Below are positions 44,548 through 58,100 of a stretch of DNA of 64,000 nucleotides, piece after piece. Location: positions 124,001 to 188,000 of the forward strand of contig JAEHOE010000003.1 of assembly GCA_016858145.1 (NCBI GenBank), written 5' to 3'. The stretch is from Edaphochlamys debaryana (taxonomy: Eukaryota > Chlorophyta > Chlorophyceae > Chlamydomonadales). Below the pieces are notes generated by a model that was not told the origin of the DNA, made no database searches, and saw nothing but the letters and a program-made list of their open reading frames with translations. Position numbers and translations under genes: made by a program. Every line of letters starts with the position of its first letter. The first letter of the stretch is position 1.

Positions 44548-47500
44548 GCGAGGGCTTGCGGTGCCTGGGGCGCAGGAGGGGTGACTGAATGGGGTACGTT
44601 TCGTGTGATTGCTGGGTCGGGCCGCTTGCTTCTTTCTTTATTTCCTGTACGGAGCGACGTTCGAGGGTGTATGATCAAGTGGCGAGTTGCAGGCAGATGA
44701 GAGCATAAGTACTGTTTGCAGACATGTGATTGAGAGGAAGAGAGACTGCGGTCAACATAACTCTTGCTGAACAGACTGTTGCCGTGGACAACGTTGTTTT
44801 GGCCTTGTTTTCGGCTCCCCTTGGTGCTTCCACGCTGGTGCCGGGTTGGTTTGTGCGGCTATGTCGCCGCAGGCAGTGGAGTGGCTACGGACGGCAGTCC
44901 TCATTCATGGGGCCGTGAGAGCTCCGCCGATGCGGATGTGTATACATACGACGGGTAGCTAGTGGATTGGACTCGATTGAAGTGACCAGCACCCAAGCAT
45001 GTGCTAGGCCTTGGGTCTGTTGCCGTTGCGGTGGATGCAGCTTAGGCTGCGAGCAGTGGATGCTTAGATAGGCTGCTTGCTCGGTTGCGACTGAGGGCGG
45101 TAAGCCCCTCTTGTAAGGTCCAGCCGGTTCTTGAACGCCTTCCCTTCTCTCCCAACCACTGCACGGGCGTTCCTGGCCCGCTCAGGAGTTCACCGTCCAG
45201 CAGGTGTTGGCTTGCCCCATCCGTTGCCGGGGATGGTGGAAGAGGGGCTACGCCTATGCCGTCACGTCGCAGGGGGGGCATTGGTGGCTTGTGCGTTCGG
45301 GGGACCCTGTCTTCCTGAGGCACGCTCAAACTCCTGCGACAACTCGCGTGTGGCGTTCATCTTGCGTTCTGCGGGTGCAGGCCTTAACGCTCGTGCCCCG
45401 TGGCCTCCCTGCCCCCGCGGCCCCCTGCGCCACCCGGAGTCCGAGTCCCAGACCCCCGTTCCCAAACAGGGGGCAGGCCCCGACTGCTGCTCAGTGGTTT
45501 ACCGCGTCACTGGGGCTGCACCCTCCCGGGCTTTCGCTGTACCACTCATTGGCTGGCATCCGGCTGCATGCGTGTGGATGCTGCGCCGTGCCGTGCCGTA
45601 CTCTCCCGCCAACAGCCCCCTTGCGTCCAACTACTATGGAACTCAAACTGGACACTGGCTTGCCCGTATCTGGCTTCCTCGTACAATGAACACACTTGAA
45701 GCATGCGAAACTAACCTGCACGGCTTTGGGCTGGGCTCTGACAGACACACTTGACGGCCCTCCTGCTGACAGAGGAGCACCCTGGAGCACACCAGCGACC
45801 AGCCAGCCTGCCTGCAATTGCCCCCCTCCCCAAGCCCCAACCTGGCCCCAACGGTCCCTCGTAAGTCGTGGTCAATCACACCGGGGGAATGCCATATCCC
45901 TGACAAATACATCCCGCTTGCATACCAACGGCGCGTAGGCATGGCGCTGCGGCAGCCCGCCTAGCACATGTGGCCTGGCGGGATGCCGGCAGCCCGCCAC
46001 GCAGCTGTACATCGCTGTGACAGAGCGACGCGAGGGCTGAGTCCATCCACCCCTGAAGCCCAGGGGAGGAGCGGCGCGAGGAGTGACCCGCCACAGCTGC
46101 CAAGACTTTGCCGACAGATGCGATCCACCGCGACGCGCTGCGCGGCCGCGTAACCCCCGGCATGGCCTGTCCGCCCCGCAATGCTTTCTGCTTGTCGCAG
46201 CCTCTGCACTGCCGGTATCCTTTTTCCCCTTTCTATACGATCGCGAAAAGACTGCCAGCTCAACATGCCTGCGCTAGAGCGCACCCGTGCCCGCGCAGCC
46301 CGCAGCTTTGTAGAAGTAAACGGGGCACGTATACGTCTGCAAGGTCCGCATAGATGCCTAGAGCAGCCAAGACCGCCATGAGCCTCGCGAGCATGGTTCC
46401 CTGGACTTGCGCTTGCACCCGGGCGGCCCCAAAGAGTCCTCGGCACGCATATGGGAGGCTTCTGCAGTCCATGTCGTGACCCTGGAACCGGCGGCAGAAC
46501 ACGGCTGTGTCAGGGTTGTGCTACCCCTCCTTGAGCACACTTCCCCCGGTGAGTCTGCGCGATGAGCTGGAAGCGATGGCCACGAGCTGACTATCCGGCA
46601 GTGCTGGGACATCAATTCCGCTACAAGCCGCTTCGGGCAGGACGCAGGAGGGAGGGGAACGGAGGCAGCAGAGCGGGGCATGCGGCGAGCGGGGCCCAAG
46701 CTACGAACTCCCCCGAGGAACTCCCCCCTCCCTAGGTCCCTAGGTCCCTAGGGACCCTACGGTCCGCCTTACCTCAGCCCCGCCCTCCTTGCCCGCTTCC
46801 CAGGGATGCCTCCGGTCCGTGCTGCTGCGCGTGCAACATACCGGCGCTGGAGGGTGAGCGTACGAGTTCATCGCACCGTGAGGAGACCCACATGGCGGCA
46901 TTCTTGAGCAGCGGTAGTCATCTTGATGTGGGTCGGCTCTGGCGCCCCGTCAGCGGCCAGCGAAGACGCGAGGTGCGACTCACGGTCGAATACCCTTACT
47001 GGGCGGGGGCTCCGGTCCTGGGGTGCTCGGAAGTCAGGGCTGATGACGCGGCTAGGGCCCGCGCAGCACACGGGGCACAGGACGTGCCAACTGCCTCGTT
47101 AGGGCCGCCACTCAAAGCGTTTGTACCCAGTATGCGTTGGGTGCGGGTCTTCGGCTGCCGGCGTTTAGGCGGAGGATGGCATCCCTCAAGGGGGTTAGAT
47201 TGCGCTACACATGGGGGATGCAAGCCCAGCTGGGCCCGGGGAGCCGGCTCAGCCGGGGACACTCCCGCCGTAGCGAATGGAGGCCCCCAGACCAAGGCCA
47301 GCTAGGTCCAAGGTACCGGTGACAGCTTTCGGGCATGTTTAGCTTAGCCCGCTGCCTGTCGCATCGCCACCCGCTGGTCTGGCTGATGCCAGGGTTGGTA
47401 TGCAAGGGTTTAGCGTGCGTAGCTGCACTGCAACGGCCATCAGGGGGGAAAGGTGCCGCCCCCTAGCGGCTCAGAGGAGGGATCCGCTTAGCAGTCTTCC

Positions 47501-48376
47501 ACCGTGAGGGAGCACCGCCGACCACACACAGCTCTGCGACGGACCCACACGCCTAAGGCCCCTCGCAGAGTGCAGCACGTCACCAGCCCGGTGGTGGAAG
47601 GGGCAACTGCATTGTGCGCAGTCGCCGCCGATTGCTCAATTGTGACGGAGTGGTGCACCCGTAGATTTGCTCAGCGCTGTGTGCGTGTCAGTGGGCGTGA
47701 AGCAGCTTGGTAGCAACCCAGGCCTGGCCCTGCCGGCGCTCTGCCGTGCTGCGTTAACGGGGCTGGGGGCGGCCGGCGACACGTGCGGTGTACCGGAGGC
47801 GCCAGGTGTGACCGGCCCGCGGGGGACGTGCCCGCGGGCCCGTTTGGTCCCCGTGTTCCATCGACAATCCAGTACATATCGCCAAGGGCTATGCCATGGG
47901 CGGGTGCACGCGCTGTAAGGGCTCGCCAGCACGATAGTCGGTCTCTCGCACGCAATCCGCCGTCGTGCGCGACAGTACTTCGCCCATCGCTGCCGCGTGA
48001 GGGGTATAGCTTACACAGACCGCATCGCAGGCCAGTGGAGGTGCACGCAAGCGCTAAGGTCTTCGCGAGCGGAAGTTTGGCCCCGAGTTGGTTGTTCCGT
48101 ACCCGCGCATCCTCCCACCAACGACTGAGTGCCATGGGCTGCGATTATAAGCGCTCCATGCGCGCAGCGCGTACATACCATTACCCTGCGCGCTCCGTCC
48201 AGGAAGCAGCGCGATCCTGTCCACTCCAAAACCTGGTCGCTGTTCAAGGTCGAGCGAACCCAAAGCGACTCACCCGCGTGGGGCCCCCGCAGCGCAAAAC
48301 CTGCCCCTGACACCAGCCTCTAGGGCTACTTAGCTTGACGTTAAGTATCCCGGCGTCCACAGTGTCAGTTATCGTT
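44548..48376 (+). repeat. Copy B 3' flank and spacer upstream of copy C
   Basis: Nearly identical to 51375-55181 and to 61378-64000. The first ~1 kb is the 3' untranslated region and downstream flank; the rest is the promoter-side spacer of copy C. TGTAA at 45112-45116 may be the polyadenylation signal. A short CCCTAGGT-type tandem with a GTCCCTAGGGAC palindrome lies near 46727-46755; it is absent from the copy B upstream spacer. No protein family was recognised in the open frames. Confidence 0.8.
48145..48150 (+). promoter_or_regulatory. TATA-like box of copy C
   Basis: GCGATTATAAGCGC, 232 bp before the ATG, as in the sister copies. Confidence 0.5.
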
Positions 48377-51374
48377 ATGGGCGAGCAAGATGTTGCGGGC
48401 TCCGGCCCGCAGCACGACCCCACCGCGGGCTTCTTCAACAAGTTTGCGTTCGGATGGATGTACAAGCATGTTGGCGCTGCCCGTGAGTGCACTGTCGCGC
48501 TGCAGTGTGCTTGCTGATACCTCGACTCCCTGCATTCCGCCCCGCGCGAGCGACCGCACTGTTCTTACCCTGCCTCCGCTCGTATGTCTCCTCCCTCAGG
48601 CAAGGGTCTGGAGCTCAACGCGGAGAAGATGGGCATGACCCCCGACAACCACGCCGACGTGGTGAGTACCACACATAACACGCGCCATGCCGAGACGAGC
48701 GCCGTTTATCTGTGGTCCTCTGCCACCTGACCACCATGTCGTCGTGACGTTCCGGGTTTGGCTGCGAGGGGTGTGCAGTTGGGAGGCCTGGTTTGGGAGC
48801 GCTGCCAACTCCCCCGGTTTTCCCCCTCGGTCTCCTCTGACCGCCCTCCCGTCTCGCTCTGACCTGCCATCGCCTGTACTCCCTTTCCCCTGTCCTCACC
48901 GCCTTTCCCGCCTGCCCCTCTCCAGGCGTATGACAAGTTCTCTGGGCACTGGGCTGCTGAGATGAAGCTCAGGGGCCAGGAGGCGGACGGGAAGAAGCCC
49001 TCCCTGGTACGCGCCCTGCGCAAGGCGTTCGGCGCCTCCTACATGATGGCCGGTCTGTGCAAGATGGGCTGGTCCACCTTCGTCATCACAGGCGCCTTCT
49101 ACTTCGTGCGCAGGTAGGGGCAGCGGCAGCGGAGGGCTGGCGGGTTGGGGTGATGGCTGGGGCTTGGCCCGCTCTGCGTGACTGCTAGCTTTGGTCTTTC
49201 CTCGCACTGCCCCTAGTCGCCTGCCTCATCCCTCGTTCCCCTCGGTGTGCCCGCCTCTTCCGCAGTCTGCTGTCGTACGTGAACCAGAATAGCCCCATCT
49301 ACGAGAGCAAGCTGGCCGGCTGGTGCCTGATGGCCGGCTTCACCATCGACGCCTGGCTCCTGGGGCTGTGCCTGCAGCGCATGGGCTACATCTGCATGCA
49401 GGTCGGCATCCGCGTGCGCGCCTCGCTGGTGCAGGCGGTGACGCACAAGGCCTTCCGCCTCAACACCATCCGCGGAGACCAGGCTGCGGCCATCGTCAAC
49501 TTCGTGGCCTCGGACATCCAGAAGATCTACGACGGAGCGCAGGTGGGCGGCAGGGCGCTGGGGCCGGGCGGTCGGGCTGCAGGCGCTCTGCTGGCCTGCC
49601 CCCTTGGGCGAGCATAGTCAGGAGTCACGGGACGGGCCAATGGCGGATCTTCGCCTTTCCAAAATGCTCCTGTGTCCAAGCTTATGATCTGACCCTGTGT
49701 CCCCCGCCCCACTCTCCGCCCCTGCCGCCGCTCTCCCCACAGGAGTTCCACTACCTGTGGACCGCCCCGCTCGAGGCCGCTGCCATCCTGGCGCTGCTGG
49801 GCTACCTGACCGGCGACAGCATGCTCCCCGGCCTGGGCGCCATCCTGATCGTGCTGCCCCTCCAGTACTTCTTCGGCTATGCCATTATCAAGATCAAGCT
49901 CAAGAACGCTGGCTTTGTGGCGCACCGCAGCTGTATCATGCAGGAGGTGCTTCCGGCCATCAAGCTGGTCAAGTACTATGCTTGGGAGCAGTTCTTCGAG
50001 CGTGAGATCAACAAGGTCCGCGCCCAGGAGCTCAAGCTGGCGTACTGGAACGCGGTGATGAAGGTCATCAACGTGGCCTGCGTGTTCTGCCGTGCCCCCG
50101 CTGACCGCCTTCGTCATCTTCACCACCTACGAGTTTCACCAAGGACCGCCTCATCGCAACGTGGCTTTCACCACCCTCTCGCTCTTCAACATCCTGCGCT
50201 TCCCGCTCGTGGTGCTGCCCAAGGGCCCTGCGCGCCGTGTCGGGTGAGCCGCTGCGTCGGGGCTGCTGGGAGGCACTGGTGGCGTGCAGGGGCCGGGGGG
50301 CACAGCTTGTTTCATGTGTCTGTGACCTCGACGGAGCCTGTCCTCACCCGCCTGCCCCTCTGTGCCCCTGTGCAGAGGCTCACGCTTCGCTCCACCGACT
50401 GAAGCATACCTGACTGAGGACGCGCAGGCGGGCACCACTCCCACTTCGACGCCAACAAGACCGTGCCGCCCGGTGCCGTCATTGTGAGCCGGGCGGGGAT
50501 GGCCAGACAAAGCAGCGCGCCGGAGGCCAGGGTGGTCACCTTCCCATGTTATCAGCTGCAACTGTTTAGCCGGCTTCCTCCCCTGCCCTGTGCTGATGCC
50601 CTTCTCACCAGTCCTGCCGCCTCGCCCCCCAGGCCTGTCCATTATTCCCCAGGAGCCCGTCATGTGCACCGGCCACCGTCCGCTGCCAAACCTGGACACC
50701 TTCGGAAGAGTTCGGAGGTGAGCGAGCGCGGTGCAGCTTTGCACGCAGGGCCGACCTTAGGGCCGGTCATTGGGGCCTGCGGGCTTGCGATGGGGCGATG
50801 CCTGTGTCTGCTCCCATTGCCCCTTCTCCCGCCCGCCTCCGTGCTCTCTCCTGACCATGCCTACCCTCCCTCCGCTCCCCTCCCACCCCAGGACGACAAC
50901 GTGCTGTGGGAGGTGATCCGCAAGGTGGGCCTGGAGGCCCAGGTGCAGCACGCTGGCGGCCTGGACGGCCACGTGGACGGCACCGGCGGCAAGGCTGGTC
51001 GCTGGGGCAGACGCAGCTAATGTGCCTGGCCCGCGCCGCCCTGCGCGCCGTGCCCATCCTGTGCCTGGACGAGGCACCGCCGCCATGGACCCGCACACGG
51101 AGCAGATCGTGCAGGAGACATCAAGAAGGTCTTCGACGACCGCACCACCATCAACATTGCCCACCGCCTGGACACCATCATCGAGAGCGACAGGTGCTGG
51201 TGATGGAGGCTGGCGAGCTGATGGAGTACGCCCCGCCCGCCCAGCTGCTGGGCAACCCCAGCTCCATGTTCTCCAAGCTGGTGGACAAGAGCGGGGGGTA
51301 GCAGCCGCTGCGGCCCTGCGCAGATGGCGAACGAGCACTTCGCCCAGCAGGCGGCCAAGCAGCAGGCACGATAG
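48377..51374 (+). pseudogene. ABCC/HLA3-like transporter copy C, internally deleted
   Basis: Exons 1-4 are intact (48377-48482, 48600-48661, 48926-49113, 49266-49542). Exon 5 (49743-50243) acquires indels from about 50090, exon 6 (50376-50483) also. A deletion then joins intron 6 directly to intron 12 at about 50494, removing NBD1, the linker, TMD2 and the NBD2 Walker A (exons 7-12, about 3.2 kb by comparison with copy D). Exons 13 (50633-50717) and 14 (50892-51374) follow, both with indels. About a dozen one-base insertions and deletions fall between 50090 and 51650, with almost no substitutions, while flanking sequence is clean. As written it cannot encode a transporter. The indels may be sequencing errors, the large deletion a real or assembly event. 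Confidence 0.85.
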
Positions 51375-54300
51375 GCGAGGGCTTGCGGTGCCCTGGGGCG
51401 CAGGAGGGGTGACTGAATGGGGTACATTTCGTGGTGATTGCTGGGTCGGGCCGCTTGCTTCTTTCTTATTTCCTGTACGGAGCGACGTTCGAGGGTGTAT
51501 GATTAAGTGGCGAGTTGCAGGCAGATGAGAGCATAAGTACTGTTTGCAGACATGTGATTGAGAGGAAGAGAGACTGCGGTCAACATAACTCTTGCTGAAC
51601 AGACTGTTGCCGTGGACAACGTTGTTTGGCCTTGTTTTCGGCTCTCCTTGGTGCTTCCACGCTGGTGCCGGGTTGGTTTGTGCGGCTATGTCGCCGCAGG
51701 CAGTGGAGTGGCTACGGACGGCAGTCCTCATTCATGGGGCCGTGAGAGCTCCGCCGATGCGGATGTGTATACATACGACGGGTAGCTAGTGGATTGGACT
51801 CGATTGAAGTGACCAGCACCCAAGCATGTGCTAGGCCTTGGGTCTGTTGCCGTTGCGGTGGATGCAGCTTAGGCTGCGAGCAGTGGATGCTTAGATAGGC
51901 TGCTTGCTCGGTTGCGACTGAGGGCGGTAAGCCCCTCTTGTAAGGTCCAGCCGGTTCTTGAAACGCCTTGCCTTCGCTCCCAACCACAGCACGGGCGTTC
52001 CTGGCCCGCTCAGGAGTTCACCGTCCAGCAGGTGCTGGCTTGCCCCATCCGTTGCCGGGGATGGTGGAAGAGGGGCTACGCCTATGCCGTCACGTCGCAG
52101 GGGGGGCGTTGGTGGCTTGTGCGTTCGGGGGACCCTGTCTTCCTGAGGCACGCTCAAACTCCTGCGACAATTCGCGTGTGGCGTTCATCTTGCGTTCTGC
52201 GGGTGCAGGCCTTAACGCTCGTGCCCCGTGGCCTCCCTGCCCCCGCGGCCCCCTGCGCCACCCGGAGTCCGAGTCCCAGACCCCCGTTCCCAACAGGGGG
52301 CAAGCCCCGACTGCTGCTCAGTGGTTTACCGCGTCACTGGGGCTGCACCCTCCCGGGCTTTCGCTGTACCACTCATTGGCTGGCATCCGGCTGCATGCGT
52401 GTGGATGCTGCGCCGTGCCGTGCCGTACTCTCCCGCCAACAGCCCCCTCGCCCATCTTGCGTCCAACTACTATGGAACTCAAACTGGACATTGGCTTGCC
52501 CGTATCTGGCTTCCTCGTACAATGAACACACTTGAAGCATGCGAAACTAACCTGCACGGCTTTGGGCTGGGCTCTGACAGACACACTTGACGGCCCTCCT
52601 GCTGACAGAGGAGCACCCTGGAGCACACCAGCGACCAGCCAGCCTGCCTGCAATTGCCCCCTCCCCAAGCCCCAACCTGGCCCCAACGGTCCCTCGTAAG
52701 TCGTGGTCAATCACACCGGGGGAATGCCATATCCCTGACAAATACATCCCGCTTGCATACCAACGGCGCGTAGGCATGGCGCTGCGGCAGCCCGCCTAGC
52801 ACATGTGGCCTGGCGGGATGCCGGCAGCCCGCCACGCAGCTGTACATCGCTGTGACAGAGCGACGCGAGGGCTGAGTCCATCCACCCCTGAAGCCCAGGG
52901 GAGGAGCGGCGCGAGGAGTGACCCGCCACAGCTGCCAAGACTTTGCCGACAGATGCGATCCACCGCGACGCGCTGCGCGGCCGCGTAACCCCCGGCAGGG
53001 CCTGTCCGCCCCGCAATGCTTTCTGCTTGTCGCAGCCTCTGCACTGCCGGTATCCTTTTTCCCCTTTCTATACGATCGCGAAAAGACTGCCAGCTCAACA
53101 TGCCTGCGCTAGAGCGCACCCGTGCCCGCGCAGCCCGCAGCTTTGTAGAAGTAAACGGGGCACGTATACGTCTGCAAGGTCCGCATAGATGCCTAGAGCA
53201 GCCAAGACCGCCATGAGCCTCGCGAGCATGGTTCCCTGGACTGGCGCTTGCACCTGGGCGGCCCCGAAGAGTCATCGGCACGCATATGGGAACCTCCTAC
53301 AGACCCTGGAACCGGCGGCAGAACTCGGCTGTGTCAGGGTTGTGCTACCCCTCCTTGAGCACACTTCCCCCGGTGAGTCTGCGCGATGAGCTGGAAGCGA
53401 TGGCCACGAGCTGACTATCCGGCAGTGCTGGGACATCAAATTCGCTACAAGCCGCTTCGGGCAGGACGCAGGAGGGAGGGGAACGGAGGCAGCAGAGCGG
53501 GGCATGCGGCGAGCGGGGCCCAAGCTACGAACTCCCCCGAGGAACTCCCCCCTCCCTAGGTCCCTAGGTCCCTAGGGACCCTACGGTCCGCCTTACCTCA
53601 GCCCCGCCCTCCTTGCCCGCTTCCCAGGGATGCCTCCGGTCCGTGCTGCTGCGCGTGCAACATACCGGCGCTGGAGGGTGAGCGTACGAGTTCATCGCAC
53701 CGTGAGGAGACCCACATGGCGGCATTCTTGAGCAGCGGTAGTCATCTTGATGTGGGTCGGCTCTGGCGCCCCGTCAGCGGCCAGCGAAGACGCGAGGTGC
53801 GACTCACGGTCGAATACCCTTACTGGGCGGGGGCTCCGGTCCTGGGGTGCTCGGAAGTCAGGGCTGATGACGCGGCTAGGGCCCGCGCAGCACACGGGGC
53901 ACAGGACGTGCCAACTGCCTCGTTAGGGCCGCCACTCAAAGCGTTTGTACCCAGTATGCGTTGGGTGCGGGTCTTCGGCTGCCGGCGTTTAGGCGGAGGA
54001 TGGCATCCCTCAAGGGGGTTAGATTGCGCTACACATGGGGGATGCAAGCCCAGCTGGGCCCGGGGAGCCGGCTCAGCCGGGGACTCTCCCGCCGTAGCGA
54101 ATGGAGGCCCCCAGACCAAGGCCAGCTAGGTCCAAGGTACCGGTGACAGCTTTCGGGCATGTTTAGCTTAGCCCGCTGCCTGTCGCATCGCCACCCGCTG
54201 GTCTGGCTGATGCCAGGGTTGGTATGCAAGGGTTTAGCGTGCGTAGCTGCACTGCAACGGCCATCAGGGGGGAAAGGTGCCGCCCCCTAGCGGCTCAGAG

Positions 54301-55181
54301 GAGGGATCCGCTTAGCAGTCTTCCACCGTGAGGGAGCACCGCCGCCCACACACAGCTCTGCGACGGACCCACACGCCTAAGGCCCCTCGCAGAGTGCAGC
54401 ACGTCACCAGCCCGGTGGTGGAAGGGGCAACTGCATTGTGCGCAGTCGCCGCCGATTTCTGCACCCGTAGATTTGCTCAGCGCTGTGTGCGTGTCAGTGG
54501 GCGTGAAGCAGCTTGGTAGCAACCCAGGCCTGGCCCTGCCGGCGCTCTGCCGTGCTGCGTTAACGGGGCTGGGGGCGGCCGGCGACACGTGCGGTGTACC
54601 GGAGGCGTCAGGTGTGACCGGCCCGCGGGGGACGTGCCCGCGGGCCCGTTTGGTCCCCGTGTTCCATCGACAATCCAGTACATATCGCCAAGGGCTATGC
54701 CATGGGCGGGTGCACGCGCTGTAAGGGCTCGCCAGCACGATAGTCGGTCTCTCGCACGCAATCCGCCGTCGTGCGCGACAGTACTTCGCCCATCGCTGCC
54801 GCGTGAGGGGTATAGCTTACACAGACCGCATCGCAGGTCAGTGGAGGTGCACGCAAGCGCTAAGGTCTTCGCGAGCGGAAGTTTGGCCCCGAGTTGGTTG
54901 TTCCGTACCCGCGCATCCTCCCACCAACGACTGAGTGCCATGGGCTGCGATTATAAGGGCACCATGCGCGCAGCGCGTACATACCATTACCCTGCGCGCT
55001 CCGTCCAGGAAGCAGCGCGATCCTGTCCACTCCAAAACCTGGTCGCTGTTCAAGGTCGAGCGAACCCAAAGCGACTCACCCGCGTGGGGCCCCGCAGCGC
55101 AAAACCTGCCCCTGACACCAGCCTCTAGGGCTACTTAGCTTGACGTTAAGTATCCCGGCGTCCACAGTGTCAGTTATCGTT
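51375..55181 (+). repeat. Copy C 3' flank and spacer upstream of copy D
   Basis: Collinear with 61378-64000 at an offset of 10,003 bp, with near identity from about 51980 on, and with 44548-48376. Possible TGTAA signal at 51939-51943. No gene recognised. Confidence 0.8.
54951..54956 (+). promoter_or_regulatory. TATA-like box of copy D
   Basis: GCGATTATAAGGGC, 231 bp before the ATG. The bases after TTATAA differ from copies B and C (GGGCACC against GCGCTCC). Confidence 0.5.
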
Positions 55182-58100
55182 ATGGGCGAGCAAGATGTTG
55201 CGGGCTCCGGCCCGCAGCACGACCCCACCGCGGGCTTCTTCAACAAGTTTGCGTTCGGATGGATGTACAAGCATGTTGGCGCTGCCCGTGAGTGCACTGT
55301 CGCGCTGCAGTGTGCTTGCTGATACCTCGACTCCCTGCATTCCGCCCGCGCGAGCGACCGCACTGTTCTTACCCTGCCTCCGCTCGTATGTCTCCTCCCT
55401 CAGGCAAGGGTCTGGAGCTCAACGCGGAGAAGATGGGCATGACCCCCGACAACCACGCCGACGTGGTGAGTACCACACATAACACGCGCCATGCCGAGAC
55501 GAGCGCCGTTTATCTGTGGTCCTCTGCCCTGACCACCATGTCGTCGTGACGTTCCGGGTTTGGCTGCGAGGGGTGTGCAGTTGGGAGGCCTGGTTTGGGA
55601 GCGCTGCCAACTCCCCCGGTTTTCCCCCTCGGTCTCCTCTGCCCGCCCTCCCGTCTCGCTCTGACCTGCCATCGCCTGTACTCCCTTTCCCCTGTCCTCA
55701 CCGCCTTTCCCGCCTGCCCCTCTCCAGGCGTATGACAAGTTCTCTGGGCACTGGGCTGCTGAGATGAAGCTCAGGGGCCAGGAGGCGGACGGGAAGAAGC
55801 CCTCCCTGGTGCGCGCCCTGCGCAAGGCGTTCGGCGCCTCCTACATGATGGCCGGTCTGTGCAAGATGGGCTGGTCCACCTTCGTCATCACAGGCGCCTT
55901 CTACTTCGTGCGCAGGTAGGGGCAGCGGCAGCGGAGGGCTGGCGGGTTGGGGTGATGGCTGGGGCTTGGCCCGCTCTGCGTGACTGCTAGCTTTGGTCTT
56001 TCCTCGCACTGCCCCTAGTCGCCTGCCTCATCCCTCGTTCCCCTCGGTGTGCCCGCCTCTTCCGCAGTCTGCTGTCGTACGTGAACCAGAACAGCCCCAT
56101 CTACGAGAGCAAGCTGGCCGGCTGGTGCCTGATGGCCGGCTTCACCATCGACGCCTGGCTCCTGGGGCTGTGCCTGCAGCGCATGGGCTACATCTGCATG
56201 CAGGTCGGCATCCGCGTGCGCGCCTCGCTGGTGCAGGCGGTGACGCACAAGGCCTTCCGCCTCAACACCATCCGCGGAGACCAGGCTGCGGCCATCGTCA
56301 ACTTCGTGGCCTCGGACATCCAGAAGATCTACGACGGAGCGCAGGTGGGCGGCAGGGCGCTGGGGCCGGGCGGTCGGGCTGCAGGCGCTCTGCTGGCCTG
56401 CCCCCTTGGGCGAGCATAGTCAGGAGTCACGGGACGGGCCAATGGCGGATCTTCGCCTTTCCAAAATGCTCCTGTGTCCAAGCTTATGATCTGACCCTGT
56501 GTCCCCCGCCCCACTCTCCGCCCCTGCCGCCGCTCTCCCCACAGGAGTTCCACTACCTGTGGACCGCCCCGCTCGAGGCCGCTGCCATCCTGGCGCTGCT
56601 GGGCTACCTGACCGGCGACAGCATGCTCCCCGGCCTGGGCGCCATCCTGATCGTGCTGCCCCTCCAGTACTTCTTCGGCTATGCCATTATTAAGATCAAG
56701 CTCAAGAACGCTGGCTTCGTGGCGCACCGCAGCTGCATCATGCAGGAGGTGCTTCCGGCCATCAAGCTGGTCAAGTACTATGCTTGGGAGCAGTTCTTCG
56801 AGCGTGAGATCAACAAGGTCCGCGCCCAGGAGCTCAAGCTGGCGTACTGGAACGCGGTGATGAAGGTCATCAACGTGGCCTGCGTGTTCTGCGTGCCCCC
56901 GCTGACCGCCTTCGTCATCTTCACCACCTACGAGTTCACCAAGGACCGCCTCATCGCCAACGTGGCTTTCACCACCCTCTCGCTCTTCAACATCCTGCGC
57001 TTCCCGCTCGTGGTGCTGCCTAAGGCCCTGCGCGCCGTGTCGGGTGAGCCGCTGCGTCGGGGCTGCTGGGAGGCACGGGTGGCGTGCAGGGGCCGGGGGG
57101 CACAGCTTGTTTCATGTGTCTGTGACCTCGACGGAGCCTGTCCTCACCGCCTGCCCCTCTGTGCCCCTGTGCAGAGGCTCACGCTTCGCTCCACCGTCTG
57201 GAGGCATACCTGACTGAGGACGCGCAGGCGGGCACCTCCCACTTCGACGCCAACAAGACCGTGCCGCCCGGTGCTGTCATTGTGAGCCGGGCCGAGGGAG
57301 GGGGACCGAGGGGTGCGCTGAGGGGTCATGTGGCCTGCTGTCCTGACTTGACTTCCTCTGCTCGGCCCTTCCTGTGGCCAGGCCTGCCGCCTGCTGACCG
57401 CGCCCGCCCCTCGCGACCCGCTCGTCCCTTGTCCCTCAGGACAACGCCGTGTTCCACCACCCTGCCAACCCCAACTGGCACCTGCACGTGCCCCGCTTCG
57501 AGGTTCACCCCGGCCAGGTGGTGGCTGTGGTGGGCCGCATCGGCGCCGGCAAGTCTTCCCTGATCCAGGCGCTGCTGGGCAACATGGTCAAGGAGCACGG
57601 AGCCTCGCAGGTCGGCGGCCGCATCTCGTACGTGCCGCAGAACCCTTGGCTGCAGAACCTTTCCCTGCGCGACAACATCATGTTCGGCGAGGCGTGGGAC
57701 CAGTCCAAGTACGAGCAGGTCATCGATAGCTGCGCGCTCACGCTGGACCTGCAGATCCTGCCGCAGGGCGACGAGTCCAAGTGAGCGCGGGAAGGGGCGG
57801 GCAGGTCTGGGCACCTAAAGCCAGGGCAGGGGCCCGAGCCATTGCCTAGACGGGTAGGCTGTTCTCCCTCGCCGGTGCTCCTCGCTTGCCTGCCTGTCCA
57901 CCTGACTGGCTCCCCTTCCGCTTGCCCTTTCTCCAGGGCCGGCATCCGCGGCGTGAACCTGTCGGGTGGCCAGCGCCAGCGCGTGAACCTTGCCCGCTGC
58001 GCCTACGCCGATGCCGACCTGGTTCTGCTTGACAACGCGCTGTCGGCCGTGGACCACCACACCGCCCACCACATCTTCGAGACCTGCATCCGGGGCATGT

